A stretch of 64,000 bases of DNA from Candidatus Thiothrix sulfatifontis (GTDB taxonomy: Bacteria > Pseudomonadota > Gammaproteobacteria > Thiotrichales > Thiotrichaceae). Location: the NCBI GenBank assembly GCA_022828425.1, contig CP094685.1, positions 2,604,001 through 2,668,000 on the forward strand, written 5' to 3'. This document shows, piece after piece, positions 35,771-43,475 of the stretch. Made by a program: the position numbers and the translations under genes. Every line of letters begins with the position of its first letter. The first letter of the stretch is position 1. Under the pieces are notes generated by a model. It searched no databases, was not told where the DNA came from, and saw nothing but the letters and a program-made list of their open reading frames with translations.

Positions 35771-36739
35771 TTATGCGACCACGGTGTAAATCAACCAGCC
35801 GGTATACCCGAAATACACACTTAACATCAAAATGCCTTCCCAATGGGTCAGGTGTCCCGGTTTGCGGAAACCATAAGCCATCACAAACAAGCCGAAGGTG
35901 ACTGCCAACATGACCGGGAAATCACGGGTCAGCACTTCATCGGCAACCGCAATCGGGGCAATTGCCCCGGCAATCCCGACCACTGCCAAGGTATTAAACA
36001 GATTCGAGCCGACAATATTGCCCAGTGCCAAATCGGATTCGCCTTTGCGAGCCGCCGCAATGGAAGATGCCAATTCCGGCAATGAAGTACCCAGCGCGAC
36101 AATCGTCAGCCCAATAATCAAATCGCTGACCCCTAAGGCATTCGCAATATCCACCGCACCCCACACCAGAATCCGCGAACTAATGATCAACAACACCAAA
36201 CCGACCGCCAACCATACCAAGGCGGTTTTCAACGTCATCGGGTGGCTTGCCAATTCTTCTTCTACCTCCGCAGACAGCGCATCATTCCGCCCACGCAGCG
36301 CCGAGTAAATAGACCAACCCATAACCCCGAAAAACACCACCAGCAAAATAACCGCATCCCAACGGCTGATTTCCTTGTCCCATAACAACAAACCCGACAA
36401 CAGCGTCACCGCCAGCAAAATCGGCATTTCTTTACGGACAATATCCGAATGCACTGCAATCACCGCAATCACGGCGGTTATCCCTAATATCAAGGCGATA
36501 TTTAAAATATTGGAACCGTAGGCATTGCCCAACGCCAAGGCGGGATTGCCTTCCCACGCGGCAAAGGCCGATACGGTCATTTCAGGGGCAGAAGTACCAA
36601 ACCCGACGACCACCATTCCGATCAGCAGTGAGGGCATTCCTAAATGTTTTGCGGTGGCAGCAGCGCCTTCGACAAATTTATCGGCGCTCCATACCAATAC
36701 AGCAAGGCCGACAACAATAGCAGCTAGTGATAACAACAT
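35771..36739 (-). CDS. Calcium/sodium antiporter, YrbG (CaCA) family
   Basis: From ATG 36739 (AGGA seven bases upstream) the protein has 322 residues and about ten membrane helices in two inverted halves. Each half carries the alpha-repeat: GMVVVGFGTSAPEMTVSAFA near residue 40 and GLTIVALGTSLPELASSIAA near 205, with the ion-binding Glu in both. An open frame continues 73 codons upstream but has no family similarity there. It exchanges Ca2+ (or another cation) for Na+ across the inner membrane. The nearby Mrp operon would supply the Na+ gradient, which is inference. Confidence 0.9.
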   Translation of the reverse strand: MLLSLAAIVVGLAVLVWSADKFVEGAAATAKHLGMPSLLIGMVVVGFGTSAPEMTVSAFAAWEGNPALALGNAYGSNILNIALILGITAVIAVIAVHSDIVRKEMPILLAVTLLSGLLLWDKEISRWDAVILLVVFFGVMGWSIYSALRGRNDALSAEVEEELASHPMTLKTALVWLAVGLVLLIISSRILVWGAVDIANALGVSDLIIGLTIVALGTSLPELASSIAAARKGESDLALGNIVGSNLFNTLAVVGIAGAIAPIAVADEVLTRDFPVMLAVTFGLFVMAYGFRKPGHLTHWEGILMLSVYFGYTGWLIYTVVA

Positions 36740-36809
36740 ACTGGCATCCTTTGCGTTTGATGAGACAGGATGATTTATGCCATTTCTAAACAAGGTCTGC
36801 CAGAATCCC

Positions 36810-38531
36810 CTACCGCTGACTAGCGAATGCGACATTTTCTGCCGCAACGTCTTCACCGTCAGTGACGATGACCCAGCAGGAAAGCTTTTCGAGTATTTGA
36901 ATATCCGGTAATTGTTGATAGCCCTGTACTTGCTGGATGCCTTCGGCGCGTTTGTCATCCCACAGGTGCGGGTGTTTTTTCCGCTCAGATTTCTTGCAGT
37001 ATTTCAGCTCGATCAAATGCTGGTGTTTAACCGGATACGGGCTGCGCTCAAGCAACAGAATATCCGGGTATTTGTGATTGACCTCCGGCTCGCTTTTGAT
37101 GAAATAGATGGAAGATTGATACAACAACGTCACCAACAATACCTTGAGGTGCTTTTCATCCATTTGCATGAAATCGCGGTTGGATAACACCATTAATATC
37201 GACTGAATTTCATGCCGCAAGGGTTCGATGTCATTGTGCAAAGCCAGCGCAGTCACCGCTTGTTGCAGCTTTTGGGGCGGAATGCTGAACTGGTTTTTAC
37301 GCTCGATCTCGACCTTAAAATAGGCAAAATACAGCCGCTTGATAACATGGTTAGGAATACGAAAACGCTGCACACCAAACTCAGAACCCGCCAGTGAAAC
37401 GAAACCCATGTAGCACAGCAGGCTGATAAAGTCTTCGCGATCAAAACCTTTGTCAAAATCGAATTTGCGCCGCTGTTGCGCGGTGACTTCCCCTTCACTG
37501 ATCAATTCTTCCAGCACGGCATAATTGGTATCACGGTCGCCGATGGAAAACATACGCATGATATTGCGGTAATCGGAAGCAATATTTTCATCCAACATTT
37601 CTTCAGGAAAGGCACAATTTTTGGCATCAACGTGTTTCAGGAAATACAACACCATATTAGCGTTGTACATCGGCTGCCCTTTACTGGCGAAGACGTAGCC
37701 GTTATACCAATCTTTCAAGGTTGCCATCAGGGTATCGGCATTGATGGCACACTGCTCAGTCAACGGATAAATCAGCGAGGTCGTTTCTGCTTGTGTTAAA
37801 CCAATGGCTTCGTTAAACGCGGGCAATAGCGAAAGGTTTTCAACCATGTTGAAACCGGATGTCAGGCTATCCAGCATGATGGGGGTAACGCCAGTAATGA
37901 TCAGGCGGTCGATGCTTCCTTGCTGTGTTGCGGCTTTGATGCTTTCATAAAACGCCCGCACGAAGCCGCCCTTCCCCATGATTTTGCAGAAGTAGTGCAA
38001 GTCTTCCGCTAACAGCGCATTGGCGAAATGGTCATATTCGTCAATAATCAGGTAAATCTTTTGATCATCCAGTAGGCTAAGCAGATAATTCAGCTTATCA
38101 GCGGGAGTCGGAGAATCAAGCTGATACAAACGATCTAAACTTTCTGCTGGATAGTGGTATTTTTTCAGGAACGTGGCTATTGCCAGTGTGATTTTATTAT
38201 TAAATGCCGAATAAATGCTTTGCGGGTCATCCGTGCTGATGCCGCTGAATTCCAGAAACAGGATTTGGTAGCGGTTCTGGTTGCCGGTTGGGTTCTGACC
38301 GGCGGCGAGATGACCGAACAGGCGGTGGAAGTCGTCCTTGGCTTTGATGTCGTAGTAATACGCGAGCATCGAGACGAACAAGCTTTTCCCGAAGCGGCGT
38401 GGGCGCATGATCAGGTTGTAACGGCTGGCGTCTTCAAGGGTTTGAATCCAGCCGGTTTTGTCGACGTAGGTGTAACCTTCTTCGATAACCGTTTTGTAGT
38501 GGCTGATGCCGTAGGGGAGTTTCAGTTTCAT
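36810..38531 (-). CDS. AAA-ATPase-like protein with C-terminal PD-(D/E)xK nuclease-like domain
   Basis: The 573-residue protein has the PF09820-type start LPYGISHYKTVIEEGYTYVD and a P-loop RPRRFGKSLFVSML near residue 43. It continues with KIYLIIDEYDHFANAL near 155 and ITGVTPIMLDSLTSGFN near 205. The C-terminus (about 485-520, NHKYPDILLLER...HLIELKYCKKSE) has the D...ExK pattern of a restriction-like nuclease. The family is abundant in accessory DNA, with no settled role. Its start overlaps the hsdS stop by four bases (ATGA), so it is made with the type I RM enzymes. An auxiliary defence role is inferred from that. Confidence 0.82.
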   Translation of the reverse strand: MKLKLPYGISHYKTVIEEGYTYVDKTGWIQTLEDASRYNLIMRPRRFGKSLFVSMLAYYYDIKAKDDFHRLFGHLAAGQNPTGNQNRYQILFLEFSGISTDDPQSIYSAFNNKITLAIATFLKKYHYPAESLDRLYQLDSPTPADKLNYLLSLLDDQKIYLIIDEYDHFANALLAEDLHYFCKIMGKGGFVRAFYESIKAATQQGSIDRLIITGVTPIMLDSLTSGFNMVENLSLLPAFNEAIGLTQAETTSLIYPLTEQCAINADTLMATLKDWYNGYVFASKGQPMYNANMVLYFLKHVDAKNCAFPEEMLDENIASDYRNIMRMFSIGDRDTNYAVLEELISEGEVTAQQRRKFDFDKGFDREDFISLLCYMGFVSLAGSEFGVQRFRIPNHVIKRLYFAYFKVEIERKNQFSIPPQKLQQAVTALALHNDIEPLRHEIQSILMVLSNRDFMQMDEKHLKVLLVTLLYQSSIYFIKSEPEVNHKYPDILLLERSPYPVKHQHLIELKYCKKSERKKHPHLWDDKRAEGIQQVQGYQQLPDIQILEKLSCWVIVTDGEDVAAENVAFASQR

Positions 38532-39769
38532 ACTTGCCTCGTTCCTGCGCTTTGCTCTGGTGAGTATAGGTCATCCGCCGCGCTATCCACCCGCACCTGC
38601 CCATTCATCAACATCGGCAACAACCAATCCCGCAATGCTGCCAACCGCTGATTTTCTTTTTTGTAAGCCAATGTAGAAAGCAGTAAGTTGTTAATTACAG
38701 ATACAAGCAAATCACTACATTTATTCGATTTGGGCATAGACATCTTAATATCTGCCAAATCTCCCTTCGTCATAAACTTAACAATAGAACCACGAGAACA
38801 CTTAGTTATACTATCTATACGGTTAATTACTGCAAAATATAAAAGAGCATAAAACTGTTCATCGTTAGGAATTAAAACATACGTTCGTTGATAAGCGTTA
38901 AATTTCCCATGATACATTTTTACATTAAAATTACCATTGCCTGCGACTAGCACTGCCTTTCCATCAAAGACATATTCATTGCATCGTAATATCTCTTCTC
39001 CACAAGTGAAGTAAGAATACTTACCATTTGGATTTGAAAAGTTTGCATCTTCTTTCCCAGTTAATACAGAAGTTAGATCAGATAGTGACTTTAATTCCCA
39101 ACCCGCCGGAATCTCCCGCTTCAACTCATTGCTATACAACATCTTTCCGCCCGATGACTTATACGGTTTGCCGTTTTCATCGGGGAAATCGAATTGCACA
39201 AACCAGTAGTCATAGAGGGTTTTTGCCATTGCTTCGAGTTCGGCGTTAATGCGGTTGTTGATTTCGATTTTTTTGTCGATGGAAGACAAAAGCTTTGCTA
39301 CGGATTTCTGCTCACTTAATGCAGGAATCCGAATGCGAAATTTCGGTAACTCATTGAGTGCGATACGATCAACTGTTGCACCTGTTATTGTATTAGCAAC
39401 AATAACCCCCTGAAAAGCAGGCGATAAATAGGTGTACAACAGATATTCAGGAATCACCTTGCTTTTATCAGGTCTGAGCAATCCCATACGTCGACCAAGA
39501 CACGCTTTTATACCCTTAGGCATAAGTGCAGCTTCACCCAAACGGGTTTCATAAGAAAAGAGAAGATCACCTTCTTGAGGTGTAACTCGTTTTGTCCATT
39601 TAATATAATCTGTTTCACTAAGGTGAGCGGATTTTGATAAATCGAGAGAACCATTAATTAAACTGGAAATACTCAAAAAATATGGCCCAACTTCTATCTT
39701 TTCAGGCGTTGCATGTGGCCCATCAAAAACCTCTGCAATTTCACCAATTGCTTTCATGAAATTATCCAC
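38528..39769 (-). CDS. hsdS: Type I restriction enzyme specificity subunit HsdS
   Basis: The 413-residue protein has two target-recognition domains separated by a conserved helix (LSEQKSVAKLLSSIDKKIEIN, INAELEAMAKTLYDYWFVQF near 160-200). A second helical end region (ENQRLAALRDWLLPMLMNGQV) is near 385. HsdS sets the bipartite DNA sequence recognised by the HsdRMS complex. The second recognition domain (about 38690-39070) is far more AT-rich than the surroundings, typical of domain exchange. The start is a GTG at 39769. An ATG four codons later is possible. Confidence 0.9.
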   Translation of the reverse strand: MDNFMKAIGEIAEVFDGPHATPEKIEVGPYFLSISSLINGSLDLSKSAHLSETDYIKWTKRVTPQEGDLLFSYETRLGEAALMPKGIKACLGRRMGLLRPDKSKVIPEYLLYTYLSPAFQGVIVANTITGATVDRIALNELPKFRIRIPALSEQKSVAKLLSSIDKKIEINNRINAELEAMAKTLYDYWFVQFDFPDENGKPYKSSGGKMLYSNELKREIPAGWELKSLSDLTSVLTGKEDANFSNPNGKYSYFTCGEEILRCNEYVFDGKAVLVAGNGNFNVKMYHGKFNAYQRTYVLIPNDEQFYALLYFAVINRIDSITKCSRGSIVKFMTKGDLADIKMSMPKSNKCSDLLVSVINNLLLSTLAYKKENQRLAALRDWLLPMLMNGQVRVDSAADDLYSPEQSAGTRQV

Positions 39770-39817
39770 TGATTTTGAGGCTCGCTAGTTGAGTTTCGAA
39801 GCTGTGAGATTCGGCTT
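39762..39817 (-). repeat. Diverged second copy of the hsdM 3' end
   Basis: On the minus strand this encodes AESHSFETQLASLKISG followed by a stop. It resembles the true hsdM tail, AESRTLETEIKTQLASLKYE (encoded at 40123-40185), with four codons missing. Similarity continues past the stop into the GATAATTTC at the hsdS start. This looks like a duplicated hsdM-hsdS junction. Confidence 0.65.
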
Positions 39818-39824
39818 CGCCGTT

Positions 39825-39964
39825 CCCCCCATCCCCAACCCTTCCCCCGCAAGGGGTGAAGGGAGCAAGAGGAGCATTCTGTGTGGTATTGCCTGAAATT
39901 CCGGCTGAAACTACCGCTCTTAGCCCCTTCACCCCTTGCGGGGGAAGGGGTTGGGGATGGGGGG
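39825..39964. repeat. Large palindromic element between hsdM and hsdS
   Basis: Arms at 39825-39863 and 39924-39964 are inverted copies of about 40 bp. The main internal difference is one C missing in the left arm. They enclose a 60-base centre. The C/G-run sequence resembles common intergenic palindromic repeats of the CCCTTCCCC...GGGGAAGGG kind. No transposase is present. It probably forms a strong hairpin in the RM transcript. Confidence 0.75.
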
Positions 39965-40013
39965 AAAGTTCGGAGTCTGGCAGTAAATCAATCCACCAAA
40001 CTTGTGTAGTTGG

Positions 40014-40104
40014 ACACTTGCCAAGTGTAGAAGAAGCCAATTGTGCAACAGCCTGTTGCACTAATAGAAAGTGCGAATCTGAATTGTGCAGCAGGCTGCT
40101 GCAC
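40014..40104. repeat. Three short hairpins with GCC/GGC loops
   Basis: Three perfect stems follow one another: ACACTT-GCC-AAGTGT (40014-40028), GTGCAACA-GCC-TGTTGCAC (40043-40061) and GTGCAGCA-GGC-TGCTGCAC (40086-40104). The shared loop and related stems suggest a small repeat family. Together with the large palindrome they fill the 353-base gap between hsdM and hsdS, where I see no credible gene. Confidence 0.6.
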
Positions 40105-40122
40105 GATTGATGTAGCGAGAAA

Positions 40123-41760
40123 TTACTCATACTTCAAACTCGCTAACTGGGTTTTGATCTCGGTTTCGAGAGTGCGGGATTCGGCAAACAGTGCATCGAG
40201 GTTGTCAGTGAAGCCTTTCATTTTGGTGGCGAATTCGGCGGCGGTGATGTCGGTGTATTCGATCTTTACGTCGAAGTATTGCCCCGCGCTGAAAGAGTAG
40301 TTTTTGGCTTTGATTTGGTCGTAACTGACCACCACCGAAAAATCATCCACCGCTTGCTTGGCGTTGAAGGTGTCGATAATGCGCTGCTCTTCCGCCACCG
40401 TAAGCACCGTTTTCTGGTTCTTGCCATCCTTGACGGTTTCGCCAAGGTTAGAGGCATCAATCAGCACCACCTTGTCTTGGTTGCCCTTGTCGATGAACAA
40501 AATCGAGACATTCGTCCCCGTGGTCGCAAAAATATTGCTCGGCATCGACACCACACCCGCCAGCATGTTCTGTTCCACCAACCGCTCCCGGATGCTCTTA
40601 TCAATGCCGGATTGCGCCGTAATAAACCCGGTCGGGACAACAATCGCCGCCCTGCCCTTGTCTTTCAGTGAATACATAATGTGCTGGATAAACAGCAAAT
40701 AAATCGCCATTTTATCCTTGGCTTTATTCGGCACATTCGGAATCCCCGCAAAGAAACGCGCCTTGTTTTCCTTGCTATCCAAATCATCGCGGAAATCGCT
40801 AAAATCCATCTTGAACGGCGGATTGGAAACAATGTAATCAAACTGCGCCAGCTCAGCCCCATCCTTGTGATACGGCAACGAAATCGTATTGCCCTGAATA
40901 ATATTCGGAATGGAATGCACCAGATTGTTCAAAATCAGGTTAAGCCGCAACAGCCCGGATGATTTTTGCGAAATATCCTGCGAATAAATGCTGCACCGAC
41001 TCTCCCCAATCGCATGGGCAAGGTTCATCAGCAACGTCCCCGAACCCGCCGACGGGTCGTAGCACTTGACGTTCATCACTTTGCCGCGCACCTCGGTTGG
41101 CACCAGAATCGCCGCCATAATCTTGGCGACCGCGTGCGGGGTGTAATATTCCGCGTATTTGCCGCCGCTGTCCTTGTTGTAGTCCTTAATCAGGTACTCA
41201 AAAATATCCGCAAAGAAATCAAAGCCCTGCGTAAAAATATGTTCAAAGCTGAAATTCACCAACTTATTGATAATCGCCTTACAGAAATTGTCGCGCTCAC
41301 CGGGGTCTGAAATGAACTGGCTGAGTGCATCAAACAGGCGAATTTGCGCCCCGCCCCCGGTTTTCACCGAGAAAATATCACTATTGAGGATGGCAATTTC
41401 ACGCAAGGTATCATCAAACAGCTTGGCGAAATTATCCTCGTTTTGCCGCGCAAACAAATTGGAAATCAAGTGTTCCGGGCGCAAATACGCTGTGCCTTCG
41501 GGCAGCAGCATGGTCAACATTTCATAATCATCAATGTCGAGACTGGCGATATGCTGTTCCCAATTTGGCGCGTTGGCGGTGGCTTTATCGGCTTTCTTCA
41601 GCTCATACGCCAGCTTGTCGCACAGGAATTTGTACAGGAAAACCTGCGTAATGATCTTGAATTCATTGCCGTCATTACCCAACCCGTAAGCGGCGCAGAT
41701 GTTTTTCAGGTTGTCGATCAGTTCGGTGGTGCTTTTCTTAAAATCGCGGTTCAGTTTCAT
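40123..41760 (-). CDS. hsdM: Type I restriction enzyme modification subunit HsdM
   Basis: The 545-residue N6-adenine methyltransferase has an N-terminal helical HsdM domain (about 1-150). The SAM-binding motif is YDPSAGSGTLLMNLAH near 245 and the catalytic NPPF is in FDYIVSNPPFKMDFSD near 320. It forms the M2S core that reads and methylates the recognition site. It is separated from hsdS by a 353-base repeat-filled gap. In many type I loci these genes overlap, so the gap is unusual. The C-terminal tail recurs in diverged form just before hsdS. Confidence 0.94.
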   Translation of the reverse strand: MKLNRDFKKSTTELIDNLKNICAAYGLGNDGNEFKIITQVFLYKFLCDKLAYELKKADKATANAPNWEQHIASLDIDDYEMLTMLLPEGTAYLRPEHLISNLFARQNEDNFAKLFDDTLREIAILNSDIFSVKTGGGAQIRLFDALSQFISDPGERDNFCKAIINKLVNFSFEHIFTQGFDFFADIFEYLIKDYNKDSGGKYAEYYTPHAVAKIMAAILVPTEVRGKVMNVKCYDPSAGSGTLLMNLAHAIGESRCSIYSQDISQKSSGLLRLNLILNNLVHSIPNIIQGNTISLPYHKDGAELAQFDYIVSNPPFKMDFSDFRDDLDSKENKARFFAGIPNVPNKAKDKMAIYLLFIQHIMYSLKDKGRAAIVVPTGFITAQSGIDKSIRERLVEQNMLAGVVSMPSNIFATTGTNVSILFIDKGNQDKVVLIDASNLGETVKDGKNQKTVLTVAEEQRIIDTFNAKQAVDDFSVVVSYDQIKAKNYSFSAGQYFDVKIEYTDITAAEFATKMKGFTDNLDALFAESRTLETEIKTQLASLKYE

Positions 41761-41809
41761 TGGCCTTCTTTCTTAAATCCTTTCTTAAATATCGGTTTGC
41801 TTTCTTAGA

Positions 41810-43471
41810 CTATTTGCATAAACGCCATTCTGGAGTGCCGCGTGTACCGGCATTATAAATAACCGTGGCTATTCTTAATTTACTGATAAGATTGCCAATT
41901 TTATTTTCTTTTTGGTTCTCATCGAGTGCATCACTTAATTTATTGAGCAGTAAATCATCTATGTCTTTTCTTGAAGCCTGACCGTACTTTCCAAGAAAAT
42001 CCGTGATTAATTTGGCGTAATAATCATCATCCTGAGCGCGTGTCTTGATGTAATCTGCCTTTTTATCCGTGGCAGCAGCAATCCCGGCGGACACATGCAA
42101 ATGCGGTTTGCGACCTTCAACCAAGCCTGTTAAGCGTAAATGTTTGAGCATCGTTTCCGGGAGTGGCAGATTTTTCTGTACCCTGTCGAGTGCCAGAATA
42201 TCCGTGAAAGGTAAGCCGGTTTTCTGCATTAATAAGCGACTGTAAGCAGGGTCAACCACACCACCGTATACCGTCAAACGCACCAAATTGGGTTCTTCCA
42301 AACTGTAATCTGGCATGGGCAGGTAGCGTCTGGCTTGGCTGCGGTACATTTCATGGATGCCGTAACCCATCGTGTCGATCATGTTGAGTTCGGTCATGGC
42401 TTGAGCAAGAAACGGGTTACGGTAACGGCGTGGGGTCTTTTCACCGATAATATAAGCCTCTGGCGTTCCCTCGAAAAACGTCCCTTCGTTTTCAAAAATC
42501 AGTTTGTCGGGTTGTTCAATCACCACGATGCGCCCATGACGGCTGTAATCCTGATGGACGATGCAATTATGCAAGGCTTCTAGCACCACTTTCTGGTCAT
42601 ATTTTGCAACTTCTACCGCCAGCAATTCGTCATTGGGCAGCAGGCGTAGCTGGATATTGCGTATTTTCTGATACAACACAGTCGTGTTGAGCAAAAACGG
42701 TAGACCGAAGTGTTCATAGGCGCGTTCTTGCCCTTCGAGCCGCCATGTCAGTTGCGCGGGGTGTGGTGATAACAGGTGGGCGGATTCCGGTTTGCCGAGC
42801 AATAACAAGGCAGTGCGGGTGATTTTGCCATCTTGGGTAACTTTGGCACGATCCAGAAAGGTCGGGACTGACCAGTTCATGACCTCATTATCAGGAAAAC
42901 GGTTGGCGTATTTGCGGGCGAACGATTCGCGGGCTTTCTGCAACGCTTTTTCGTCCAGATGTTCCAGCTTGGCGTGAGGCACGACTTGCGCTGACCAGTC
43001 GGTATTGATGGTTTGCTGGCGAATCTCGTCCAATTTATCCAAACCCAAGTGGGTAAGGCTTTCCCCGGCACGGGCGTAGTAATGCCCTTTCCACGCAATA
43101 GGCAAACCCTTAGGGGCAGCGGGAACTTCAAATAGCACCACTCGACCTTGCGGATGTTGCAACTCATGGATGTGGCGAAACGTAATGCTGGGTTCGGTAT
43201 TTTGCGCAATCTGCATTTTGGTGCTTTGCAGTTGCTCTGGATTAGGGCGGTAGTGAGTACCGACGACTGCGCGGCTTTTGTTGTCCACGCCGAATATCAG
43301 CCACGCGCTGCCAACATCGCGCAAGTTGGCTTCGTTCGCCAATGCTGAAAAGTATTCACCGATGCGGTCGGTCTTGTAGTCATTTTCGGCTTGTTTGAAT
43401 TCGATGACTTCGTTTTCCCATGACTGGATCAATTCATCCAGTAAGGTCATCAGTGCTGATTGCTCCATCAT
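41810..43471 (-). CDS. AlbA_2/Schlafen-type DNA-binding protein with ATPase domain, inside the RM operon
   Basis: The 553-residue protein starts with an AlbA_2 domain (ENEVIEFKQAENDYKTDRIGEYFSALAN in two parts, then AWLIFGVDNKSRAVVG). A central region contains EVAKYDQKVVLEALHNCIVHQDYSRHGRIVVIE in two parts, a GHKL/HATPase-like module of RecG-related ATP-binding proteins. The C-terminus (460-545) looks like winged-helix DNA binding. It lies 4 bases after hsdR and 49 bases before hsdM, an arrangement that recurs in type I loci. It probably modulates RM activity or expression, by inference. Confidence 0.83.
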   Translation of the reverse strand: MMEQSALMTLLDELIQSWENEVIEFKQAENDYKTDRIGEYFSALANEANLRDVGSAWLIFGVDNKSRAVVGTHYRPNPEQLQSTKMQIAQNTEPSITFRHIHELQHPQGRVVLFEVPAAPKGLPIAWKGHYYARAGESLTHLGLDKLDEIRQQTINTDWSAQVVPHAKLEHLDEKALQKARESFARKYANRFPDNEVMNWSVPTFLDRAKVTQDGKITRTALLLLGKPESAHLLSPHPAQLTWRLEGQERAYEHFGLPFLLNTTVLYQKIRNIQLRLLPNDELLAVEVAKYDQKVVLEALHNCIVHQDYSRHGRIVVIEQPDKLIFENEGTFFEGTPEAYIIGEKTPRRYRNPFLAQAMTELNMIDTMGYGIHEMYRSQARRYLPMPDYSLEEPNLVRLTVYGGVVDPAYSRLLMQKTGLPFTDILALDRVQKNLPLPETMLKHLRLTGLVEGRKPHLHVSAGIAAATDKKADYIKTRAQDDDYYAKLITDFLGKYGQASRKDIDDLLLNKLSDALDENQKENKIGNLISKLRIATVIYNAGTRGTPEWRLCK

Positions 43472-43475
43472 AAGC

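Noticed and set aside
36740-36958. 73-codon N-terminal extension of the YrbG-type antiporter
   Set aside because: It has no membrane or family similarity. ATG 36739 has a well-spaced ribosome-binding site and begins at the first transmembrane helix.
39762-40130. A 122-codon open frame between hsdM and hsdS on the minus strand
   Set aside because: It runs through the large palindrome and the small hairpins, has low-complexity Pro/Gly translation, and ends in a diverged copy of the hsdM tail. It is better explained as a repeat insertion and duplicated junction than as a gene.
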